NCBI RefSeq assembly: GCF_000425265.1
Contig: NZ_AUDC01000010.1
Location: 248,001-312,000 of the forward strand
DNA length: 64,000 bases
Source of the DNA: Maridesulfovibrio zosterae DSM 11974
Lineage (GTDB): Bacteria > Desulfobacterota > Desulfovibrionia > Desulfovibrionales > Desulfovibrionaceae
Direction of reading: 5' to 3'
Shown: piece after piece, positions 8,725 through 16,533 of the stretch
Layout: each line of letters opens with the position of its first letter
Numbering within the stretch: the first letter of the stretch is position 1
Translations under genes and position numbers: made by a program
Notes under the pieces: generated by a model
Told to the model about the DNA's origin: nothing
The model's input: the letters and a program-made list of their open reading frames with translations, nothing else
The model's database searches: none

Positions 8725-9819
8725 ATGACTGCAGCTGACACATCCAGAAAATTGATACAGTACACCGCTGAGACATGCGTTGACTGCGGATTATGCGTCG
8801 CCCAATGCGCCTTCCTAAAAAGCACAGGCTCTCCCCTGCATATTGCACAGGAAATCCTTACTTCATCCAATACACATAGCAACGCTGCAACATGTGCATA
8901 TGACTGTTCCATGTGCAAACTTTGCTCCGCGGTATGTCCTGTTGATGCAAGGCCGGCTGAAATGCTCACAGAACTGCGTAACTACGTTCAGTCCTGCAAT
9001 CTTTTTGATCTCAAAAAATACTCCCCGCTTCTCAGCTATGAGAAATCAGGCCGTAGATTTCCATTCAAGGACAGCATCATACCGAAAGGATGTGATACAG
9101 CTTTTTTCCCAGGCTGCACTCTCCCAGCACTTTTCCCAACTGCAACAATAGCTGCATACTCATCTCTCAAATATAAAGATAAAAAATTAGGCCTGATTTT
9201 AGACTGCTGTTCAAAGCCGTCAAAAATGCTTGGCCTGAAAGAGTTACACGGCATAGCTATAACTGAACTGTCTGACAGGATCACAAAACACGGGATAAAG
9301 AGAATATTAACCGGTTGCCCCAACTGCCACATGACCTTAAAAGAATTCAGCCCAGCATTCGAAGTCATTTCTATTTATGAAGAACTGTACAACCTTAATA
9401 TTACTACAGTCACCCCTTATATATCCGAAATTACCATTCATGACCCGTGTGTCACCCGCTATGAAGACAATATTCACAATTGTATTAGAAACCTCCTTAC
9501 TCGTGCTGGCATTAGAATCACCGAGATGAAGCATAGTAAACGCAAAACAGTTTGCTGTGGCGAAGGAGGAGCGCTGTCTTTTCATAATCCAGATTATGCT
9601 GACAACTGGTCTGAAAAAAGAATTACTGAAGCGCAAAAAACAAATCTACCCATGGGTACCTACTGCGCAGGGTGTGTAAACTTTCTTTCTCCCAACTACC
9701 CAACAACACACATTCTTGACCTCCTTATGGTTAAGCGGAAAGAGATACCTAAACCAGTTCAATTTCCATTTAATTATGCCAATAGACTACTGCTTAGATG
9801 CTCAGCACGACTGAAATAA
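8725..9819 (+). CDS. HdrD/GlpC-like (Fe-S)-binding protein with two CCG domains
   Basis: 364 residues from ATG 8725, preceded by AGGGA; a TTG at 8695 lacks a good site. The N-terminus holds two 4Fe-4S motifs, CVDCGLCVAQC and CSMCKLCSAVCP (about residues 14-80). Two cysteine-rich CCG modules follow: FFPGCTLP with DCCSKP and GCPNC, then HDPC, CCGEGG and CAGC. This is the layout of the HdrD, GlpC and DsrK family, in which CCG modules bind a non-cubane cluster and handle thiol/disulfide or quinone-linked chemistry. No flavin, dehydrogenase or cytochrome partner lies beside it, so the substrate is unknown. The next gene encodes a membrane protein. Confidence 0.88.
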   Translation: MTAADTSRKLIQYTAETCVDCGLCVAQCAFLKSTGSPLHIAQEILTSSNTHSNAATCAYDCSMCKLCSAVCPVDARPAEMLTELRNYVQSCNLFDLKKYSPLLSYEKSGRRFPFKDSIIPKGCDTAFFPGCTLPALFPTATIAAYSSLKYKDKKLGLILDCCSKPSKMLGLKELHGIAITELSDRITKHGIKRILTGCPNCHMTLKEFSPAFEVISIYEELYNLNITTVTPYISEITIHDPCVTRYEDNIHNCIRNLLTRAGIRITEMKHSKRKTVCCGEGGALSFHNPDYADNWSEKRITEAQKTNLPMGTYCAGCVNFLSPNYPTTHILDLLMVKRKEIPKPVQFPFNYANRLLLRCSARLK

Positions 9820-9875
9820 TTTTTTTTACTTTCAACTCTTCTAATCCTTTAAGGTTCGATGTAACACACAAGTCA

Positions 9876-11039
9876 ATGAATTCAGACAATACAACCATTA
9901 CAGCTTCCGAATTTCCTATTGCGCTACTCAGTCTAGGATTGCCACTGATGATTGCAGCCTTCAACCTGAGCGGAACAGTTGCGCCATTTAATTTAGCCGA
10001 TATTTTAGTAACAGGACTGGCAGTATTTGGACTTCTTGCAGAACCATTTAAAAACAAAAGAAAACAGATTACTCCCGTCTGGTTCAATATAGGAATACCA
10101 TCCCTGCTTATTGTCTGGATATCATATAGTTTCTTTACAAAACTGACCCATCCACTGACCGAAACAATTCCTTTTCTTATGGAAGCCCGCCCTCTGCTAT
10201 ACTTAATTGTAGCGGCTCTTTGGGTATCCATTTTCACCCCCCCCCAACCAAGACAGATCGCTTTCTGGTCCGGTTGGCTGGCGCTATTTATTTGTGCAGA
10301 ATTCCTCTATCATCAATTTGGGGAGAACATTTCCATACAGCCACATTTCTTAGGCAATTATACACTGACAGGACCGATACTGCTCATGGGGTTATGCGCA
10401 ACTCTACACAACACCAGCGAAAACAGATTTACCCGCATTCTTATCCTTGCAGGGATATTTTGCAGCCTTGAAAGGGACATATCTTTTGCAGCAGTGACAG
10501 TTATGCTCCTATTTGGGCCTAAAGGAATTTTAAAGAAATTGATTCTTGTGCTGCTGCTACTCGTCTTCAATTATATTTCATTAATTCCGCAAGACATGTC
10601 TCTTCTAAGCCGCACAGATCTTCCAAACTATTGGATCTGGTTTTCATCTCTGGGACTTTTAGCAAACAATCCTTCACTTCTGCTAACAGGGTTCCCTCTC
10701 TCTGTCCCTTTGCCGCTCAACATTCCGGCATCTCTTTGGAATATTTGGAATGAGCAACATTTTGTATGGAGCGGCTTAGGAATATATCTTTTTCATTTAA
10801 CTCCGTTTTGGCTCCACATCCTGACAACTTGGGGACTAGGCGGAATTTGTGCAATTGCCGCTACTGCAACAATTTTAATACGACGCTACCCCTCTGACAT
10901 GCTTGCTTCACTTATCAGTATCGTCATTATTACGGGCTTTTTTTCACCAATCATTTATGCCCCTGCAACAGGTGTTGTTTTTTTCATGGTTATTATCAGT
11001 GCCACACAGCCAGAAATTCAGTCTTTTAAATTTGAATAG
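9876..11039 (+). CDS. Polytopic membrane protein of unknown function
   Basis: About 387 residues, strongly hydrophobic, with roughly 10 predicted membrane spans (for example FPIALLSLGLPLMIAAF near the start and SLISIVIITGFFSPIIY near the end). The general pattern, with a longer non-membrane stretch before the last spans, recalls O-antigen ligase/polymerase-type proteins, but I see no diagnostic motif. The chosen ATG at 9876 gives a natural cytoplasmic N-terminus; an in-frame ATG at 9798 would overlap the Fe-S gene by 22 bp and has no better ribosome site. Likely co-transcribed with the Fe-S gene. Confidence 0.7.
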   Translation: MNSDNTTITASEFPIALLSLGLPLMIAAFNLSGTVAPFNLADILVTGLAVFGLLAEPFKNKRKQITPVWFNIGIPSLLIVWISYSFFTKLTHPLTETIPFLMEARPLLYLIVAALWVSIFTPPQPRQIAFWSGWLALFICAEFLYHQFGENISIQPHFLGNYTLTGPILLMGLCATLHNTSENRFTRILILAGIFCSLERDISFAAVTVMLLFGPKGILKKLILVLLLLVFNYISLIPQDMSLLSRTDLPNYWIWFSSLGLLANNPSLLLTGFPLSVPLPLNIPASLWNIWNEQHFVWSGLGIYLFHLTPFWLHILTTWGLGGICAIAATATILIRRYPSDMLASLISIVIITGFFSPIIYAPATGVVFFMVIISATQPEIQSFKFE

Positions 11040-11249
11040 GATAATTCTAATTCTTATCAAATAGTCTACTGAGATCAAATTGCCCCTAGCTCACCGTCTT
11101 ATACATATGCATAGTAATCTTTATGCATGCCCGCTTATCGTTTTAAGTTCAGAAGAACAACTTCCCTTAAGCCTCATATACGAATCAATTTAAACCTTTT
11201 TATACGTAGTACCGCAACGGTATCCCTTTTTTGAATCGGCTTTTTCCAT

Positions 11250-11283
11250 ATTCATGTCGTGTATTTTTTATCATGACATGAAT
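11250..11283. repeat. Inverted repeat ATTCATGTC / GACATGAAT
   Basis: Perfect 9-bp arms (11250-11258 and 11275-11283) around a 16-bp T-rich spacer. No T run follows, so a protein-binding site is more likely than a terminator. Confidence 0.6.
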
Positions 11284-11306
11284 ACAAAATCACTTTGATA
11301 TCTTTT

Positions 11307-11326
11307 TGTATTACTTAAGTAATACA
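11307..11326. promoter_or_regulatory. Perfect 20-bp palindrome, candidate operator
   Basis: TGTATTACTT-AAGTAATACA is fully self-complementary. The TGTATTAC half-site recurs at 11418-11425 and as an inverted pair at 11739-11770, on both sides of the small gene 11492-11728. This spacing suggests an operator family for a dimeric repressor; the regulator is unknown. Confidence 0.6.
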
Positions 11327-11491
11327 TTTTAAGTACAAATAGAAATCTTTTTAATAATATTAAATACCTATTTTATAGTTTAATCATAATCTTTATGTAT
11401 AAATATTAATTTCAATTTGTATTACAAATGTATTGACAAAAAATTTTTTTCTGGCAAAACTCTTATCAAATGAAGCACACAGAGCAGGTAA

Positions 11492-11728
11492 ATGAGCAGA
11501 AAAGTTAAATCAGTAAGAGTTCCTTCAGAGCTGGGAAGTCTTAATCTTTCAAAGCTAATCAGGGAATTTGAGAACTACCTCAGAGACCTTGAATCTGCTT
11601 CATTACTTAATCAGGAAGGAAATCCTGACGCGGCTAAAGCCTTGATCAAAACTCGACAGGTGGATCTAGGAAAAAGAATTGCGAAAATGATATGGGAAGC
11701 TAAGACTGAATATGTTAAAATGAAGTAG
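11492..11728 (+). CDS. Hypothetical 78-residue protein
   Basis: Small, highly charged protein that I do not recognise. The start is basic (MSRKVKSVRVP). The rest looks helical, with leucine spacing in LSKLIREFENYLRDLESASL (about residues 19-38) and a Lys/Arg-rich second helix (TRQVDLGKRIAKMIWEAK). No HTH, zinc ligands, signal peptide or membrane segment is visible. It is flanked by TGTATTAC palindromes upstream and downstream, which suggests tight regulation and perhaps self-regulation. It lies 77 bp before a thioesterase on the same strand. A GAGCAGG sequence precedes the ATG. Confidence 0.65.
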   Translation: MSRKVKSVRVPSELGSLNLSKLIREFENYLRDLESASLLNQEGNPDAAKALIKTRQVDLGKRIAKMIWEAKTEYVKMK

Positions 11729-11738
11729 ACATGGTTTT

Positions 11739-11770
11739 TGTATTACATCTTGAAAATAAATTGTAATACA
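11739..11770. promoter_or_regulatory. Inverted repeat TGTATTACA / TGTAATACA, candidate operator
   Basis: Nine-bp perfect arms (11739-11747 and 11762-11770) separated by 14 bp, in the gap before the thioesterase gene. The sequence matches the 20-bp palindrome at 11307-11326, so one regulator may act at both sites. Confidence 0.55.
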
Positions 11771-11805
11771 GACATATTATAGTTGTAAAAAATCAGAGTT
11801 AAGAA

Positions 11806-12315
11806 ATGAAGCCCAAGAAAGTCAGTGAAAGTAGAACGCTTATGACCTACAGAGTGCTTCCGCAAGACACAAACCCGGCAGGAAATCTGCACGGAGGGGT
11901 CCTGCTCAAGCAACTGGATCTGGTGGCAGCTACCTGCGCAATGCGCCATGCACGTAAGCCTGTTGTTACGGCATCAATTGATCGTATGAATTTTCTTCGT
12001 CCAGCATATGTGGGAGAACTCATTAACCTGCATGCCAATGTAAATATGGTTGGCAGGACATCCATGGAAATTGGAGTACGGGTTGAAGCGGAAAATTTAC
12101 TAACAGGAGAGTTGAGACACACCAACTCAGCATACCTGACCTTTGTGGCCATGGGCGAAAACGGTCGCCCGACAACCGTCCCTCCAATTATTCTGGAAAG
12201 CGGTGTGGACCACAGACGTAATCGCGAGGCCTTGGAGCGCAGGGCAGTGCGCAAGGCCGAGCGACAGCGTGAAAGTGCATCCGAACAAGCGGAGCAAGAA
12301 CAGTTAAGACCTTAA
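11806..12315 (+). CDS. Acyl-CoA thioesterase, hotdog fold (YciA/BFIT-like)
   Basis: Hydrolyses acyl-CoA to free acid and CoA. The 169-residue protein begins with MTYRVLPQDTNPAGNLHGG, which has the N-P-x-G-N-x-H-G-G active-site loop of the acyl-CoA hydrolase family (about residues 9-27). The hotdog strands follow: ASIDRMNFLRPAYVGELI, VGRTSMEIGVRVEAE and NSAYLTFVAM. The C-terminal 40 residues are charged (RRNREALERRAVRKAERQRE) and look like a helical extension. Chain-length preference cannot be read. It lies 77 bp after the 78-residue gene and before a terminator. Confidence 0.92.
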   Translation: MKPKKVSESRTLMTYRVLPQDTNPAGNLHGGVLLKQLDLVAATCAMRHARKPVVTASIDRMNFLRPAYVGELINLHANVNMVGRTSMEIGVRVEAENLLTGELRHTNSAYLTFVAMGENGRPTTVPPIILESGVDHRRNREALERRAVRKAERQRESASEQAEQEQLRP

Positions 12316-12326
12316 AACACAGCTCG

Positions 12327-12368
12327 AAAATGCGGACATCGTCCAAAGTCATCCGAACTCCGCATTTT
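12327..12368 (+). terminator. Terminator after the thioesterase gene
   Basis: AAAATGCGGA (12327-12336) pairs with TCCGCATTTT (12359-12368), starting 12 bp after the stop at 12315. The T run is short (TTTT). Confidence 0.65.
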
Positions 12369-12410
12369 GCATCTGTAAAAGATTGCAAGCTACTCCGAGT
12401 CTGGTTTCTC

Positions 12411-12560
12411 GCCGGGAGCTCCACCCTCCCGGCAAAATTTCGGCAGCCTGCTCCTAAAGCATCCGGCCAAGATTAACCCGGTCTTCGCCGGATACAACGC
12501 CTTTTTCAACACCATAAAGGCCGGTAAGCCCCCGTTTTCGATAAATCGAAACGGGGGCTT
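12411..12560. other. Structured gene-free region with three hairpins
   Basis: Three stems in 150 bp: GCCGGGAG/CTCCCGGC (12411-12418 with 12426-12433, 7-nt loop), ATCCGGC/GCCGGAT (12461-12467 with 12487-12493), and a long AAGCCCCCG.../...CGGGGGCTT stem (12526-12560, one bulge) that resembles a terminator. The segment is visibly richer in GC than its surroundings. It could be a small RNA with its terminator or tandem terminators; I do not recognise a known family. Confidence 0.45.
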
Positions 12561-12662
12561 TCCACTTTTATTGTGTTCTCTAACTTTCAGTAATTCTTAA
12601 ATACTGCGTATTAGTTGGACAGCTCCCCCGTTCCTACCTCTCAATCAAAACACGCCCACTCG

Positions 12663-12705
12663 TTGACACATTTTTTAATTATGTATACCTCAGATGCATA
12701 TACAT
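12663..12705 (+). promoter_or_regulatory. Candidate promoter and operator of the ABC importer operon
   Basis: TTGACA (12663-12668), a 15-bp spacer and TATACC (12684-12689) form a possible sigma-70 promoter. It overlaps an inverted repeat ATGTATA-N11-TATACAT (12681-12705) placed to block it. The first gene starts at 12753. A metal-responsive repressor is a reasonable guess from the operon content; no known box is matched. Confidence 0.45.
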
Positions 12706-12752
12706 TTAAAATTAATTCACCAAACACATAACTCTCCAGAATTGAGGATATC

Positions 12753-13862
12753 ATGAACAAATTTTCTTTCTCGGTATTGTTTATTCTAATTTCATTATGC
12801 ATGTCCTTCCCGGCTTTTGGTGCTTCACGAATTATAATAGATATGGCTGGGAGGACTGTAATTGTACCTGATAAAGTTGAAAGAGTTATCTGTTCAGGTC
12901 CAGGATGTTTGCGCTACCTGACCTATTTACAGGGACAAAGTCTGGTTGTAGGAGTTGATTCAATTGAAAAAAAATTGAGCAGGTTTGATGCCCGCCCATA
13001 CGCCATTGCCAATCCTCAATTCAAAAGTATGCCCCTGATCGGTGAATTCAGAGGGCACGACAACCCCGAACTGATTCTCGGCCTTGAACCCCAACCGCAA
13101 GTAATTTTCAAGACATATAAAGAAATGGGATATGACCCGGACGAATTACAGGCCAAGACAGGTATTCCTGTAGTCTGCCTGTCATATGCCAGTCTAGCAG
13201 GCAACCGTGATACTATATACAAATCACTGCAATTGATGGGCGCCATAATAGATAAGACTAAACGGGCGCAGGATATAAATAATTTCATGGAAAGACAGAT
13301 TGCCGATCTGCAAAAGCGAACTTCAGATATCCCTGAAAAAAACCGTAAGACTTGCTATGTGGGTGGTATTGCCAAAAAAGGGCCTCATGGACTGCAATCA
13401 ACTGAACCAGCGTATCCTCCATTTAAGTTTGTCAGCGCAAAAAATGTTGCCTGCCCGCCCAAAGGAGAGGGAAAACCTTTGCAACATGCAAATGTTGCCA
13501 AAGAGCAAATTGTAAGCTGGGACCCGGAGATTCTTTTCATTGATATTTCCACGGCACAGCTTGGTGATAATGCAGGGGCAATACACGAAATCAAGACTGA
13601 TCCAGCATACAAAAGCCTTAGTGCTGTGAAAAACGCAAAGGTATATTCAGTACTTCCTTACAACTGGTATTCACGGAACTACGGCTCAATTATTGCCGAC
13701 GCCTACTACATAGGAAAGGTCCTCTACCCTGATCATTTCAAGGATATTAATCCAAAAGAAAAAGCTGACGAAATATATAATTTTATGGTTGGAGCCCCTG
13801 TTTTTAATACTCTGGACACAGCTTTCAAAGAACCGGCATTCAGCAATCTGGATTTGAGGTAA
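12753..13862 (+). CDS. ABC transporter substrate-binding protein, FecB/BtuF type
   Basis: Periplasmic receptor of a metal-chelate importer, 369 residues. An N-terminal signal peptide (MNKFSFSVLFILISLCMSFP, cleaved near AFGA) is followed by the class-III binding-protein fold: RIIIDMAGRTVIVPDKVERVIC (about 26-47), PELILGLEPQPQVIF near 110-124 and VSWDPEILFIDI. The ligand could be a siderophore, haem, cobalamin or another chelate. A 2-bp gap joins it to the permease gene. ATG 12753 is preceded by a GAGGA site. Confidence 0.9.
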   Translation: MNKFSFSVLFILISLCMSFPAFGASRIIIDMAGRTVIVPDKVERVICSGPGCLRYLTYLQGQSLVVGVDSIEKKLSRFDARPYAIANPQFKSMPLIGEFRGHDNPELILGLEPQPQVIFKTYKEMGYDPDELQAKTGIPVVCLSYASLAGNRDTIYKSLQLMGAIIDKTKRAQDINNFMERQIADLQKRTSDIPEKNRKTCYVGGIAKKGPHGLQSTEPAYPPFKFVSAKNVACPPKGEGKPLQHANVAKEQIVSWDPEILFIDISTAQLGDNAGAIHEIKTDPAYKSLSAVKNAKVYSVLPYNWYSRNYGSIIADAYYIGKVLYPDHFKDINPKEKADEIYNFMVGAPVFNTLDTAFKEPAFSNLDLR

Positions 13863-13864
13863 GC

Positions 13865-14932
13865 ATGCACTTTGACGACGGCCAAATACCGGCTGAGTAT
13901 TCAAAACATATCCGCAGAAAACTTATTTTCATCTCTGGAGGTTTGATCCTGACAGCGGCAGTGCTGATAGCTTCTATCGGAATGGGTCCTGTTTCAATCT
14001 CAGCTCGACAGGCTTTATATACTCTGCTGGGTCAAACTCTCTCAAAACGGTTTGACCTGATCATATGGGACATCCGGCTGCCACAGGCTCTTACAGCGAT
14101 TATAGCTGGAGCAGGTTTATCAGTATCCGGTGCGGTCATGCAGGCAATTCTGCGCAACCCTCTAGGATCTCCTTTTACCCTAGGAATTTCTCATGCAGCC
14201 GCTTTTGGAGCAGCGGTATCTGTCATGCTTCTTGATTTAGGGAGCATGACCAGTTCCAACGTTGGAGCTGTAACAATTAATTCACCTTATCTGACAACCG
14301 CTGTTGCCTTCGGGTTCAGCCTGCTTGCAACCTTTACGATCATTGCCATCTCACGCACACGCAAAACCACCCCTGAAGTTATGGTGCTCACAGGCGTAGC
14401 CTTAGGAGCTCTTTTCACTGCAGGTACCATGTTTCTGCAATATTTTGCAGACGATGTTCAACTTGCCGCAATGGTTTTCTGGACTTTCGGAGACGTTGCA
14501 CGGGCTACATGGACAGAGCTTGGTATCATAAGCGCCTGTACTCTTGCTGCGTACATCTGGTTTACTTTAAATAGCTGGAATTTAAATGCAATCGAAGCTG
14601 GAGACGAAACAGCCAAAGGACTCGGAGTCAAAGTACAACAGGTCCGGTTGATAGGTATGCTGCTCGCATCACTTGTAACGGCTGTAATTGTTTCATTCCT
14701 TGGTATAATAGGTTTTGTAGGATTGGTTTGTCCGCACATGGTCCGTAGAATTATCGGTGACGACTACAGATTCCTTCTCCCTGCATCATGTATTTTAGGA
14801 GGAGTTTTATTGCTTGCTGCTGACACTGCAGCCAGACTGATGCTCGCTCCGAATGTGCTCCCGGTATCAGTACTGACGGCTTTTCTCGGAGCACCGGTTT
14901 TCATCTGGCTTATCATCAGGGGGAGTAAATGA
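13865..14932 (+). CDS. FecCD-family ABC transporter permease
   Basis: Inner-membrane permease, 355 residues, about ten membrane spans. Family hallmarks are IWDIRLPQALTAIIAGAGLS (about residues 59-78), AILRNPLGSPFTLGISHAAA near 95-114, and the C-terminal FLGIIGFVGLVCPHMVRRII near 279-298 that contacts the ATPase. One permease gene is present, so a homodimer is expected. The last four bases overlap the ATPase start (ATGA), which indicates translational coupling. Confidence 0.95.
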   Translation: MHFDDGQIPAEYSKHIRRKLIFISGGLILTAAVLIASIGMGPVSISARQALYTLLGQTLSKRFDLIIWDIRLPQALTAIIAGAGLSVSGAVMQAILRNPLGSPFTLGISHAAAFGAAVSVMLLDLGSMTSSNVGAVTINSPYLTTAVAFGFSLLATFTIIAISRTRKTTPEVMVLTGVALGALFTAGTMFLQYFADDVQLAAMVFWTFGDVARATWTELGIISACTLAAYIWFTLNSWNLNAIEAGDETAKGLGVKVQQVRLIGMLLASLVTAVIVSFLGIIGFVGLVCPHMVRRIIGDDYRFLLPASCILGGVLLLAADTAARLMLAPNVLPVSVLTAFLGAPVFIWLIIRGSK

Positions 14933-15750
14933 ATCTCATCGTTAATAATATTAATTTCAACTATAGCGGTACTGCCATACTTGAAGAGATTGATTTTTGT
15001 GTGGACAAAAGTGAACTGCTGGTAATTCTCGGCCCGAATGGAGCGGGGAAAACCACTCTTCTCAAATGCATGAACGCTATTCATAAACCCAAGTCAGGAA
15101 GTGTGCTTGTCCAGAGCAAGGACGTTTTTAATTTAAATTCAGATGATATCGCCAAGTTGATCAGCTACGTTCCGCAAAGAGTTGAACCAGCGAGACTAAC
15201 CGTCTTTGATGCTGTTCTAATGGGTCGTAAGCCTCACTTAAAATGGAAGGTTCGCGATCACGACATTTGTATTGTTGACGCAGCGTTGAAACGACTTTCC
15301 CTTAGCCATTTATCTTTACGCTATATAGATCGTTTAAGTGGAGGAGAGCTGCAAAAAGTCAGCATTGCAAGAGCACTGGTACAGGAACCTGAAATACTTT
15401 TACTTGATGAACCTACGAGTTCTCTTGACCTCAAAAATCAACTTGAAATCCTTCGCACCGTAAGAGCCGTTGTTAAAGGCCATCATGTATCAGCAGTCAT
15501 GACCATGCATGATATCAATACAGCTCTCAGATATGCAGACAAGTTCCTTTTCTTGAAAGAAGGGACCATATTCGGGTGCGGGGATAAAGAATGTATAACC
15601 GCTGAAATGATTGAGGCTGTCTATGGAGTTGAAGTTGAGATTGTAACGCATAAAGGCTGTCCGGTAATTCATCCGGTCGAAGATATGGATCAGGCTGATT
15701 TTGATCATGATCACCACAAAAAATCACATGATGTGAGACAAAACCAATAA
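14929..15750 (+). CDS. FecE-type ABC transporter ATPase
   Basis: ATP-binding subunit of the importer, 273 residues. Walker A GPNGAGKTTLLK near residues 35-46, Q-loop in SYVPQRVEP, signature LSGGELQKVSIARAL near 137-151, Walker B EILLLDEPTSSLDL and H-loop TMHDI are all intact. Beyond the usual end it carries a His/Asp-rich tail (DFDHDHHKKSHD), which could bind a divalent metal; that is inference. It overlaps the permease by 4 bp and ends 9 bp before the FmdE gene. Confidence 0.95.
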   Translation: MNLIVNNINFNYSGTAILEEIDFCVDKSELLVILGPNGAGKTTLLKCMNAIHKPKSGSVLVQSKDVFNLNSDDIAKLISYVPQRVEPARLTVFDAVLMGRKPHLKWKVRDHDICIVDAALKRLSLSHLSLRYIDRLSGGELQKVSIARALVQEPEILLLDEPTSSLDLKNQLEILRTVRAVVKGHHVSAVMTMHDINTALRYADKFLFLKEGTIFGCGDKECITAEMIEAVYGVEVEIVTHKGCPVIHPVEDMDQADFDHDHHKKSHDVRQNQ

Positions 15751-15759
15751 GGACTAAAA

Positions 15760-16371
15760 ATGGGAACCTCTTTTTCCACTGAACAAATTCAAAATGTAAT
15801 TAATTTCCACGGACATCAATGCCCCGGCCTTGCCATTGGTATCAGAGTCTCTGATCTATGCCTGAATGAACTTGGACATAATAACGATTCCCCGCTAGTA
15901 GCTATCTGCGAGACAGATATGTGCGGAGTTGATGCCATTCAATTTTTTACAGGATGCTCAGTAGGTAAAGGCAATCTTCTATTTAAAGATTATGGTAAAA
16001 TGGCATTTACCTTTTATCGTCGTAATGATGAAAAAGGATTTAGAGCCTTGCTTAATCCACAATTTATGAAAAAGCAGCGTGATGAGATGTCTAGACTCAT
16101 GAAACTTGTTGCCAAGAATGAAGCAACCGCAGAAGAAAAGACGAAATGCAACGATATCCGTTCTGAATGCGAAAAAGCATATCTGAATGCAGACCTTGAT
16201 GAGCTATTTTTTATTACTGAGCCTCAGCTACCTATGCCCCGCCCTGCACAAATTCTTCAATCTCTTGTCTGTGACAACTGCAATGAACTGCATATGGAAT
16301 CCAGATCAAGAAAATTTATGGGCCAAACATTATGTACCCCCTGCTTTGAAAAAGTAGAGCAAAAAATATAG
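15760..16371 (+). CDS. FmdE family protein with C-terminal zinc finger
   Basis: 203 residues. The N-terminal FmdE domain begins with VINFHGHQCPGLAIGIRVSD (about residues 13-32), with the His/Cys pair typical of the family, then CETDMCGVDAIQFFTGCSVGKG near 51-72. The C-terminus has CDNCNELH and CTPCF (about 172-196), a four-cysteine zinc ribbon seen in many FmdE proteins. FmdE was named from an archaeal molybdenum formylmethanofuran dehydrogenase operon; its biochemical role is unsettled, although metal or cofactor handling is often proposed. Only 9 bp follow the importer ATPase, so a shared substrate is likely. Confidence 0.92.
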   Translation: MGTSFSTEQIQNVINFHGHQCPGLAIGIRVSDLCLNELGHNNDSPLVAICETDMCGVDAIQFFTGCSVGKGNLLFKDYGKMAFTFYRRNDEKGFRALLNPQFMKKQRDEMSRLMKLVAKNEATAEEKTKCNDIRSECEKAYLNADLDELFFITEPQLPMPRPAQILQSLVCDNCNELHMESRSRKFMGQTLCTPCFEKVEQKI

Positions 16372-16389
16372 TTAAATTCAAAACAATTA

Positions 16390-16425
16390 GTTGTCGGGTG
16401 TGGTTTAACTAAACTCACCCGCAAC
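16390..16425. terminator. Possible hairpin between fmdE-like and ompA-like genes
   Basis: GTTG-T-CGGGTG (16390-16400) pairs with CACCCG-CAAC (16416-16425) between convergent genes. No T run follows, so termination is only a suggestion. Confidence 0.35.
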
Positions 16426-16533
16426 TTCCCTTATTGTATTAAATGTGAAAATTGTCTGACAATCCATAATCAAATTATACACTACTCCCACCTAGTTACT
16501 CATGGTTATATTCACACCTTAAGATACTCCAGA

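Larger units (their letters stand above)
11040..11491. other. AT-rich intergenic region with palindromes
   Basis: About 450 bp without a credible gene. It holds two clear inverted repeats (listed separately), a further TGTATTAC at 11418-11425, and very AT-rich DNA just before the 78-residue gene. The most likely content is the regulated promoter of that gene. Confidence 0.6.

Noticed and set aside
12411-12433. tRNA/tmRNA-like 3' end (CTCCACC)
   Set aside because: The CTCCACC is the loop of a perfect hairpin, with no T-arm or matching acceptor strand nearby.
12420-12530. Possible minus-strand peptide in the structured region
   Set aside because: The frame is broken by a TAG and has no start, ribosome site or recognisable family.
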